This document shows positions 1 to 5,404 of a DNA stretch of 5,697 nt, one piece after another. The position numbers and the translations under genes were made by a program. The stretch is taken from NCBI GenBank assembly GCA_021795795.1, contig JAJYPA010000528.1:1-5697 (forward strand). The letters run 5' to 3'. The notes below the pieces were generated by a model that searched no databases, was not told the DNA's origin, and saw nothing but the letters and a program-made list of their open reading frames with translations. Numbering within the stretch: the stretch's first letter is position 1; each line of letters begins with the position of its first letter. Origin of the DNA: Pseudomonadota bacterium (lineage in GTDB: Bacteria > Pseudomonadota > Gammaproteobacteria > Halothiobacillales > Halothiobacillaceae).

Positions 1-1
1 G

Positions 2-2455
2 CATGTGCTTTTTGAGGCTGTTCAGGTCGAGCTTGGAGCGCTGGAAACATTGATCAGCGCCATAAATTCCGCAAAGGTCAATCGTAGCGCCGACCGTCGC
101 GGGGATCCTTGGCTTTATTTCTACGAGGATTTTCTGAGTGTTTACGATCCAAATGAGCGCCGTCAGGCAGGTGTGTACTACACACCTTTGAAGGTTGTAC
201 AGGCGATGGTTCGTATCGTGGACCATCTGCTGGTCGATCGTTTTAATATCCGCCTTGGCTTTGCAGATCCCAAGGTGGTGACGTTAGATCCGGCCACTGG
301 TACGGGTACGTTTCCCCTGGCCGTCATTGATCGTGCCGCGGCGCGTGCCGAGGAATTGCGTGGGAAGGCTGGAAGTGCGCAGGCGGTCACTGGCCTTGCT
401 CACAATCTATTTGCCTTCGAACTGCTACCAGGGCCGTACTCTGTAGCCCATCTGCGCCTCAGTCAGCGACTGAAGGAGCTTTCACCGGGTTTCACCGGAT
501 CGGCCCAGGTGGTGCTGACTGACACACTGGAATCTCCGCTTGATCCGCAAGTACAGCTTTCTTTGTTTGGCGATGCCGAGGTGCTTGCCGCCGAGCAAAA
601 CCGCGCCAAACGTATCAAACTCGAGCAGCGCGTTACTGTGGTAATTGGAAATCCACCCTATCGAAGAGTGGAGCGGGATATTCACGGGCGTGGGTCAGGT
701 GGTTGGGTGCTTGATGGTCAGGTGCCCGGAAGGAAATCGTCAAAGAGTTTGTTTGACGACATACTGGACGTCGCAAAGAAAAACACAATTTTTAGTCACC
801 ATGCCAGCCTTTATAACCTCTACGTTTATTTCTGGCGATGGGCGATTTGGAAAGCTTTCGAAGCACATGGTGAAGGACCTGGTGTGGTGGCGTTCATTAC
901 TGGTAGCAGTTGGCTAATGGGTCCAGGATTTATTGGTCTGCGCAAGCTAGCACGCGAGGTATGTGATGAGATTTGGGTTATTGACCTCGGTGGAGACAAT
1001 AAAGGCGCTAATCCAGAAGAGAACATCTTTGCTATTGAAACACCTGTAGCCGTTGTGATCTTGGTACGTAATTCCAAGAATGATAAAAAGACCCCTGCAT
1101 CGGTCCATTATCAGCGTATTAAAGGTACTGCAGAAGAGAAACTCGCTTCAATGGAGCGTATTGCTACGTCGAACAAACCTTTATCCGGAGTATGGACGGA
1201 ATCGCCAAAAGACTGGTTTGCTCCCCTAACTCCGCCGACTGGTGGTATGGCTTGGCAAACAATGCCTCTCCTGACCGATGTCTTTCCGTGGCAACAGCCA
1301 GGCTGCAAGTTCGGACGCACATGGCCAATAGGTCCAGACCCAGTTACTCTCGAAAAACGCTGGAAACAATTTGTAGAGGCACCATTGGATGATAAACCAT
1401 CTCTGCTGGTAACTGCCAAGACAGGACGAAATATTTATACTCAAGTTGGTGGACTAAAGCGTTTATGTGACCTTAACGAAAAAGATCCAGCAAATCCAAT
1501 CGTGCGGTACGGCTACCGCAGTTTTGACCGACAGTGGGCATTTAATGATCCACGATTGGCGGCACTTGAACGACCAGCATTGTGGGCTACAAATTCCGAT
1601 AAACAGGTTTTTTTTGCGAGTGCCATGACTGCATCTATGTCTGATGGTCCCTGTATTACTGCTAGTGAGAATATACCGGACCTACATTATTTCAACGGAA
1701 GGGGTGGCAAAGACATTATTCCGCTCTACCTCGACCCAGAAGCTCGGCAACCAAATATCACTAAGGGGCTTGTCAATGCTATCGCTAGACAAATTGGATT
1801 GCCTGAGCTCGCTCCAGAGGATGTGGCAGCTTATGTTTACGCGATTTTATCCACGCCACACTATCACGAGCTTTTTGCGGAGGAATTAAAAACTCCAGGG
1901 CCTCGTGTGCCAATTACTGCAGATACAGTGCTTTGGTCCGAAGCAGTTGCTGTCGGCCGTTGGTTGATCTGGCTCCATACTTATGCCGAGAGATTCCAAG
2001 ACCTAGGTGAGGGCCGGGACAAGCACGTACCTTTTGTTGTCGGCATTGGCTGGACCAAACCTGTTGTAAATATGCCGCAAACTCTTGCGGATATAACTTA
2101 TGATCCTGAAAATCAATCTCTGATGGTCGGAGATGGGCATATAATGGGGGTGCGTGAGGACGTATGGAGCTACGCTGTCAGCGGGATGTCGATTGTAAAA
2201 AAATGGCTTGGTTATCGTACGGTAAGGGGCGCTGGACGGGCTGCGTCATCCAAAAATCCTCTTGATCAAATCCGTCCTGTAACTTGGCTTGATGCATGGA
2301 ATGATGAATTGCTCGATCTTTTGCGAGTGTTGACGCTAACTCTAAATAAGAATATTGAGCAGATACGGTTGTTGGATAGCATTTGTGATAGTCCATTGAT
2401 TATGGCTGTAGATTTGCCTGTGCCAAAATTTGCTGAGCGCAAATCCATAGACTAA
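2..2455 (+). CDS. Type ISP-like adenine-specific DNA methyltransferase, N-terminus off the window
   Basis: Transfers a methyl group from S-adenosylmethionine to adenine in DNA; the C-terminal part should provide sequence recognition. Residues are numbered from the GTG at 5. AGVYYTP (55-61) is the usual entry to the N6-methylase core. LDPATGTGTF (94-103) is the AdoMet-binding motif I, and NPPY (216-219) is the catalytic motif IV. From about 440 onward the protein matches the type ISP C-terminal specificity domain as I know it, with RYGYRSFDRQW (501-511) and a SYAVSGMSIVKKWLGYR stretch (722-738). The frame is open to the left edge (a CAT codon precedes the GTG), no ribosome site is visible, and relatives are usually 1000 aa or more. 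The GTG is therefore an internal codon and several hundred residues are missing. No helicase or nuclease motifs are visible in this part, so whether it restricts as well as modifies cannot be judged. The family call is confident; the exact subtype (stand-alone methylase, full ISP enzyme, or a DISARM-type methylase) is less so. Confidence 0.9.
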   Translation, partial: HVLFEAVQVELGALETLISAINSAKVNRSADRRGDPWLYFYEDFLSVYDPNERRQAGVYYTPLKVVQAMVRIVDHLLVDRFNIRLGFADPKVVTLDPATGTGTFPLAVIDRAAARAEELRGKAGSAQAVTGLAHNLFAFELLPGPYSVAHLRLSQRLKELSPGFTGSAQVVLTDTLESPLDPQVQLSLFGDAEVLAAEQNRAKRIKLEQRVTVVIGNPPYRRVERDIHGRGSGGWVLDGQVPGRKSSKSLFDDILDVAKKNTIFSHHASLYNLYVYFWRWAIWKAFEAHGEGPGVVAFITGSSWLMGPGFIGLRKLAREVCDEIWVIDLGGDNKGANPEENIFAIETPVAVVILVRNSKNDKKTPASVHYQRIKGTAEEKLASMERIATSNKPLSGVWTESPKDWFAPLTPPTGGMAWQTMPLLTDVFPWQQPGCKFGRTWPIGPDPVTLEKRWKQFVEAPLDDKPSLLVTAKTGRNIYTQVGGLKRLCDLNEKDPANPIVRYGYRSFDRQWAFNDPRLAALERPALWATNSDKQVFFASAMTASMSDGPCITASENIPDLHYFNGRGGKDIIPLYLDPEARQPNITKGLVNAIARQIGLPELAPEDVAAYVYAILSTPHYHELFAEELKTPGPRVPITADTVLWSEAVAVGRWLIWLHTYAERFQDLGEGRDKHVPFVVGIGWTKPVVNMPQTLADITYDPENQSLMVGDGHIMGVREDVWSYAVSGMSIVKKWLGYRTVRGAGRAASSKNPLDQIRPVTWLDAWNDELLDLLRVLTLTLNKNIEQIRLLDSICDSPLIMAVDLPVPKFAERKSID

Positions 2456-2786
2456 TCATTAATATATCTATTCCGTGCCAACTAGAGGCGAATATGATTG
2501 ATGGCTATGGTTCTGCGCACTCAGTCTCAGGTCCGTCTTTACCGCAAACGAAAATATATGCCCAGGTAGGGCGCTGGTGGCGGGTTTCGGGATACGCTTC
2601 ATCCGCGGCCCGAGCTATAATCGAAAGTGGTGTACGGGCTAAACTAAACTTGGCAGAATATCAGGTGGTCAATTTACACGCTGTTTTCCACTCCAATACT
2701 GGCTACTTTTACACGCTGTTTAACACAAACGCGCAGTCGGAGGGATACGCGTTCGTCGTTCTGACAGTGCAACAACGATGCGGGAC
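2456..2786. other. Intergenic stretch between convergent genes, no convincing gene
   Basis: This 331-bp gap separates the methyltransferase stop from the stop of the opposing CoiA-like gene. A 98-codon forward reading frame (2494-2790) begins after a plausible AGAGG five bases before its ATG. Its product has no recognisable motif and it overlaps the end of the opposing gene, so I do not call it a gene. No hairpin followed by a T-run that could end either gene is evident. The right half carries the repeated 14-mer described separately, which looks like a transposon end. The rest is unexplained. Confidence 0.6.
2673..2767. repeat. Two 14-bp direct repeats, possible IS21-type element end
   Basis: TTTACACGCTGTTT occurs at 2673-2686 and again at 2708-2721, a 35-bp period. 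The first copy is preceded by GGTGGTCAA, so the other strand reads GTGTAAATTGACCACC. Paired internal repeats of this sort, close to a terminus that starts with TG, are typical of IS21-family ends, where they are thought to be transposase-binding sites. On the minus strand a TGTCAGAACGACG sequence begins at 2767 and could be the terminus. No istA or istB coding sequence is present, so this would be a bare end fragment. The repeat is certain; the IS21 attribution is from memory of similar ends and is tentative. Confidence 0.45.
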
Positions 2787-3491
2787 TTAGGAAGGGGCGC
2801 TATCTTCCCAGCGGACGGCCCTCAGAAATTCCTCGCGAGTCAAGGAGCAGAGAGCGAACTCGCCGCGTTGAAGCGGGCCTCCCAAGCGAGCTGCGACGCC
2901 AGTGCTGGCAAGGTAGAAGATGTAAGGGCCAGCGTTGAAGAAGACATGGGCGGTAGCGCGTTTCCACTTCTCGATAAATTGCTTGTTCGGTCCCATCCAG
3001 TGCATGACGGCGAATTCCTTGCCATCGAGATTGATGACACGCGATTTGAAATCGAGCGACATGCTGAAGTAGGTTCCCAAAAACGAACTTTCGCTGTGGA
3101 TGTGGATCAGCCAGAACATCCGATGCTCGCGCCGATAGAAGGCCTCTCGTGCGTTTCGCTCATCCTCGCTGATCGAAGAGTGCTGCAGTTCAAGAACGGT
3201 TGCGCGCGGTGTGCCGCTACCGACTAGGACGTCAGCTCGGTGAAGTTCTCCCGTTGCCAAGTCGCGCAGAGCGATCTCGCGGAAGGACATATCGAAGAGT
3301 TCTTTCCAACCGAGGTGCCATGGCCCTTCAGACTCGCTCCACGGATCGCAGTCGCCCGCTTTATGCCGCCAGTGGGGCGTGTTCTCGACAGGCATCACTG
3401 CGGTCAGCAGGCCACCGCAGTCACGGCAGGTTGTCCGCTCGCCCTTCGCGACAGGTGCGCGCTTTTGATCGCCGATCCAGGCATAAAGCAC
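2787..3491 (-). CDS. CoiA-like nuclease with zinc-ribbon-type N-terminus
   Basis: Member of the competence CoiA-like family, which carries a PD-(D/E)xK-type nuclease fold. The role of these stand-alone proteobacterial members is unknown, and the name does not prove involvement in DNA uptake. The 234-aa protein opens with Cys22/Cys25 (CRDCGG) and His40/His43 (HWRH), a likely metal-binding site. It continues with ESEGPWHLGWKELF (53-66), containing the family's conserved E/H/K positions, then HRADV (Asp87) and LELQHS (Glu101, Gln103), which fit the catalytic D...ExQ pattern, then an R...FY segment near 115-119. The start is GTG at 3491, preceded on the minus strand by AAGGA nine bases upstream. 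An in-frame TAA, the stop of the preceding gene, lies 12 bp upstream and rules out a longer product. It is the last gene of a leftward cluster and is intact, unlike its neighbour. It converges on the methyltransferase gene. Confidence 0.8.
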   Translation of the reverse strand: MLYAWIGDQKRAPVAKGERTTCRDCGGLLTAVMPVENTPHWRHKAGDCDPWSESEGPWHLGWKELFDMSFREIALRDLATGELHRADVLVGSGTPRATVLELQHSSISEDERNAREAFYRREHRMFWLIHIHSESSFLGTYFSMSLDFKSRVINLDGKEFAVMHWMGPNKQFIEKWKRATAHVFFNAGPYIFYLASTGVAARLGGPLQRGEFALCSLTREEFLRAVRWEDSAPS

Positions 3492-3503
3492 GTCTACGGT
3501 TCC

Positions 3504-3836
3504 TTAGGCGTCAGCGGCCGGCAAACGCAGCTTTCCTCGACCGACGCGTACAGCGTCGACGAGCCAGGTTTTGCCTGGCAGTCGGCTCGAGAAGAGACTG
3601 GGCTTAGGACCGACCGCCGGCTTCTTGAAGACTGCGATCCGCTGGTAGTCGGCGCTTGCCAGCCACGTCCGTCCGTCTCCTTCGTCGGTGACGATCCGAT
3701 AAAGGCCAGCAGGCGGGGGGAGCATCAAAATCGAGCAGGCGCTTATAGCGTTCGACCGACCATTTCTGGATGCCACCGCCGCCGCAACCGATAGGTAGAC
3801 GCGATGATGCTGATCAAGCACACGCGCTGGAGACAT
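3504..3836 (-). pseudogene. Small unknown gene, apparently frameshifted twice
   Basis: A 110-codon frame runs from ATG 3836 to TAA 3504, but the true coding signal seems to change frame inside it. From about 3800 to 3720 the uninterrupted frame has rare codons (AGA, ATA). The neighbouring frame instead gives GGGIQKWSVERYKRLLDFDAP with common codons. At the run of six G on the plus strand (3715-3720) the signal returns to the first frame and continues as PPPAGLYRIVTDEGDG and on to GKLRLPAADA. The alternative frame has no start and is closed by a TGA at 3816-3814, so the simplest reading is one lost base near 3813-3786 and one extra C in the C-run, leaving the ends in phase. This may be a real mutation or an assembly error. 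The product is not recognised. It sits 12 bp before the CoiA-like gene and 19 bp after the 109-aa gene, which suggests one operon. Confidence 0.55.
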
Positions 3837-3855
3837 TCATGGCGAACGGAGCAAT

Positions 3856-4185
3856 TCAGGCGAGCATGGGCTCGTCGCCGGCTCCCCGCTGGGCGCGCTG
3901 ATCCTTGATAATCGCGCGCGTTTGCTTGGCCGTTAAAGGGGCTTTGGTTTTCGAGTCTTCATAGAGATCGCCATACGCCAAGACTTTGGCAGCGGTATAG
4001 CGCTTGCCATTTGGGCTGTTTTTCGTCATTTGCAATGCGATGACTTCGGGATCAACGTCTTCTTCTAGCATACGGCCGGCGCGTTCGACAGCGGAGCCTG
4101 CTCGCGACGCCGGGCTTGAGATTTTTTCAATGAGATCGGCAGCACCGTCAGCGACGGTGCCCAGGACGTTATTGGATTTCGGCAT
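3856..4185 (-). CDS. Unknown 109-aa protein, first gene of the leftward cluster
   Basis: I do not recognise this protein. The start is the ATG at 4185 (MPKSNNVLGTVADG), because AGAAGGA lies eight bases upstream on the minus strand. A longer frame up to 4263 exists, but its extra residues are arginine-rich, lack a ribosome site and run towards the IS end. The protein is soluble and charged, with no signal peptide or membrane segment. An Ala-rich amphipathic N-terminal half (residues 7-45) is followed by DVDPEVIALQM and NGKRYTAAKVLAYGDLY, a spacing that could form a small helix-turn-helix-like unit. The tail is basic, then acidic (KAPLTAKQTRAIIKDQRAQ, then GAGDEPMLA). It ends 19 bp before the broken gene and is probably co-transcribed with it and with the CoiA-like gene. 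A regulatory or accessory role for that set would be a guess. Confidence 0.7.
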   Translation of the reverse strand: MPKSNNVLGTVADGAADLIEKISSPASRAGSAVERAGRMLEEDVDPEVIALQMTKNSPNGKRYTAAKVLAYGDLYEDSKTKAPLTAKQTRAIIKDQRAQRGAGDEPMLA

Positions 4186-4253
4186 GGTTAGAGTCCTTCT
4201 AAAAGCCCATCGAGCGGGCATAGGTTGGTCATTACGCGGAAGACACTTTTTTA

Positions 4254-4283
4254 ATTGTGCCACTCGTGACCGGCGTCTATCAA
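4254..4283 (-). promoter_or_regulatory. Candidate leftward promoter with -35 inside the IS end
   Basis: Reading the minus strand, TTGATA (4283-4278) is followed after 18 bases by CACAAT (4259-4254), a moderate sigma-70-like pair about 70 bp before the start at 4185. The -35 element would lie in the terminal region of the IS3-family remnant and the -10 outside it or at its edge, the classic geometry of a hybrid promoter formed by insertion. The -10 matches only four of six consensus bases, so this is a suggestion only. Confidence 0.3.
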
Positions 4284-4499
4284 GGTAGTCGCGTCTCCCA
4301 TTTTCTAAGCCGCCTTTTTATCCTGTCGCTGCGGGTTCAGATCTACCGCACCGACGGGTGTCCAATTGCGTGTGCCGCCTGACCAGCGGGCAGGATTTCT
4401 CGCCTTGGCCGCCTCATAGAGCGTATGGCGTTTCGCCAGCAACGCATGATCTTCGCCCGGTGACGCTGGGCCGGGGGCGGTCAAGCGTCCGTATTGATC
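4267..4499 (-). mobile_element. 3' remnant of an IS3-family insertion sequence
   Basis: This is the distal end of an IS3-family element, lying on the minus strand. It contains the last 64 codons of the transposase and a short non-coding tail. The tail, read on the plus strand, starts TGACCGGCGTCTATCAAGG at 4267 and is the likely terminal inverted repeat: it begins with TG and lies about 40 bp from the stop codon. The other end of the element is missing. At 4493-4499 the sequence passes directly into a truncated integron attC site, so the 5' part was deleted or recombined away. The exact terminus is inferred, since no partner repeat is present to align with. Confidence 0.65.
4305..4499 (-). 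pseudogene. C-terminal fragment of IS3-family transposase (OrfB)
   Basis: The minus-strand frame from 4499 to the TAG at 4307-4305 gives 64 residues that include ALLAKRHTLYEAAKARNPA, RWSGGTRNWTPVG and AVDLNPQ. The RWSG-TRNW-P-G-V-LNP pattern is a familiar C-terminal signature of many IS3-family transposases, downstream of the DDE integrase core. The core itself, with its D, D and E residues, is absent, so the fragment is inactive. There is no start codon or ribosome site. An in-frame TAA at 4508-4506, which is the stop of the upstream cassette gene, separates the two frames by only two codons. Confidence 0.85.
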
Positions 4500-4511
4500 G
4501 CATTGTTAGAC
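4493..4511 (-). other. Truncated integron attC site (R'' end only)
   Basis: On the minus strand GTCTAAC (4511-4505) fits the attC outer box RYYYAAC, and the following AATGCGATCAA continues like the start of known attC sites (compare the aadA type, GTCTAACAATTC). The stop codon TAA of the 272-aa gene lies within this box, as is common in gene cassettes. The remainder of the site (inner boxes and the GTTRRRY recombination core) is gone, replaced by the IS3-family remnant. The left end of this cassette can therefore no longer be cut by the integrase. Confidence 0.6.
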
Positions 4512-5324
4512 ATCATCGAATTTTCGCGCTCTTGCAAGGGATTCCTCCGTGACGCAACCACATGTCTTGTGATGCTCAGCAGTCCACCAACGTCTGCATA
4601 GCTTGGGTTGAAAAGGAAAGCGATCAAACTTCGGCTCGCAGCGATTTGAGGAACGAAGTGCATCTCGCACGACAGCATAACCGTCTACGCTAGCCATGTA
4701 CTTCTCTTTCCATGCCTCAGCGCGTGCATAGTCATAGGATGGGATATCAAAGCCGAGTGCCGCAAGCGAGTGCAAGAACTGTTGGTCGTTGATGAGAATG
4801 ATCTCATGAGTATTAGGCCGAGGATTTAGATAGTTCCAACCAAAGAGCCAATACGGGTACCTCGTTCCTTGCACCTCGTGGAAGCTAGCCACATACGTCG
4901 CGATTGCGTTCACGACAGACATTGGCTCAACTTCGAACAGCCGTTCATAGATGTTGTGCCCAACAGTCTTCGGATGTGTTAAGTCACCGCGAACATCATT
5001 ACAGAACTCGATTAACTCGATAACGTCTGACGCCACTGATGTTGGGCGACCAATTATCTCAGCAGGCCACGTCTTAAGTTTCTTGATAAAGCGACCGGTA
5101 CGGAGTTTTTCAAATATCGCGTCGTCATCCTTGCTCGGGGTCAGATGCGAACGCATTTGCTGGTTCAGAAAAGCTTCGAGTGCTGCAATCCCAAAGTACA
5201 GGGAAGCTGTGAGATGGTGTGACTTCTCCATGTCAGTTGGTGCTTCGATTGCCGCATTAGCCTCACGAAACAGAGAAGAGAAGTTCTGCCACGCCGGGTT
5301 AACTGACCAAGGACCGAGAGCCAT
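4506..5324 (-). CDS. Integron cassette gene, HEPN-like 272-aa protein
   Basis: Probable all-helical HEPN-type protein; the family's Rx4-6H motif cuts RNA in many toxins and defence proteins. The first half has SLYFGIAALEAFLNQQM (41-57), similar to the second helix of HEPN domains. About 50 residues later, VIELIEFCNDVRGDLTHP (101-118) places Arg112 and His117 in the Rx4H motif at the expected spot. The C-terminal part (about 150-272) is not recognised but has a cluster of Cys and His (Cys243, His251, His252, Cys255, Cys257) that might bind zinc. The ATG at 5324 is 12 bases after the GTTAGGC core of an attC site and the TAA lies in another attC box, which is standard cassette architecture. No Shine-Dalgarno sequence precedes the ATG. 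Expression would depend on an integron promoter to the right. RNase activity is inferred from the motif, and the residue after Arg is Gly rather than the usual polar residue. Confidence 0.75.
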   Translation of the reverse strand: MALGPWSVNPAWQNFSSLFREANAAIEAPTDMEKSHHLTASLYFGIAALEAFLNQQMRSHLTPSKDDDAIFEKLRTGRFIKKLKTWPAEIIGRPTSVASDVIELIEFCNDVRGDLTHPKTVGHNIYERLFEVEPMSVVNAIATYVASFHEVQGTRYPYWLFGWNYLNPRPNTHEIILINDQQFLHSLAALGFDIPSYDYARAEAWKEKYMASVDGYAVVRDALRSSNRCEPKFDRFPFQPKLCRRWWTAEHHKTCGCVTEESLARARKFDDV

Positions 5325-5336
5325 ATTGTGGAAGAG

Positions 5337-5403
5337 GCCTAACGATAAAATTCAGCCGAGGAGGCGCGTCAGCGCCGATGTCGGCTGGAGTGACTTGTTG
5401 GCT
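5337..5403 (-). other. Integron attC recombination site, complete, 67 bp
   Basis: Read on the minus strand, the site starts with AGCCAAC (5403-5397, outer box R'') and ends with GTTAGGC (5343-5337, outer box R', a perfect GTTRRRY core). Between them CAGCCGA (5387-5381) and TCGGCTG (5359-5353) are perfect 7-bp inverted repeats corresponding to the inner L boxes, enclosing a further GGCGC/GCGCC stem (5376-5372 with 5367-5363). The single strand folds into the long imperfect hairpin that the integrase IntI recognises. It lies one base after the stop codon of the partial gene to the right and 12 bases before the start of the HEPN-like gene. This is where an attC must be between two cassettes. Size and layout resemble sites of proteobacterial integrons. 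The R'' box deviates at one base from the consensus. Confidence 0.85.
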
Positions 5404-5404
5404 T

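Noticed and set aside
2494..2790. 98-codon forward frame with AGAGG before its ATG
   Set aside because: No recognisable motif, overlap with the stop of the opposing CoiA-like gene, and the second half runs through the repeated 14-mer transposon-end sequence. Probably a chance frame.
3200..3794. Long forward frames opposite the CoiA-like and frameshifted genes
   Set aside because: Their products are Arg/Ser-rich without motifs and lie antisense to a gene with clear catalytic motifs, a ribosome site and good codon use.
4202..4219. GCCC-GGGC hairpin followed by TTTT on the minus strand, just before the 109-aa gene
   Set aside because: The stem is only four base pairs and sits directly before the ribosome site, so it is too weak to call a terminator.
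4186..4263. N-terminal extension of the 109-aa protein to an ATG at 4263
   Set aside because: No ribosome site, atypical composition, and a strong AGAAGGA stands before the internal ATG at 4185.
4481..4678. 65-codon minus-strand frame starting inside the HEPN-like gene and ending in the IS remnant
   Set aside because: It overlaps the C-terminal coding part of the 272-aa gene in another frame and spans the recombination junction; it has no motif.
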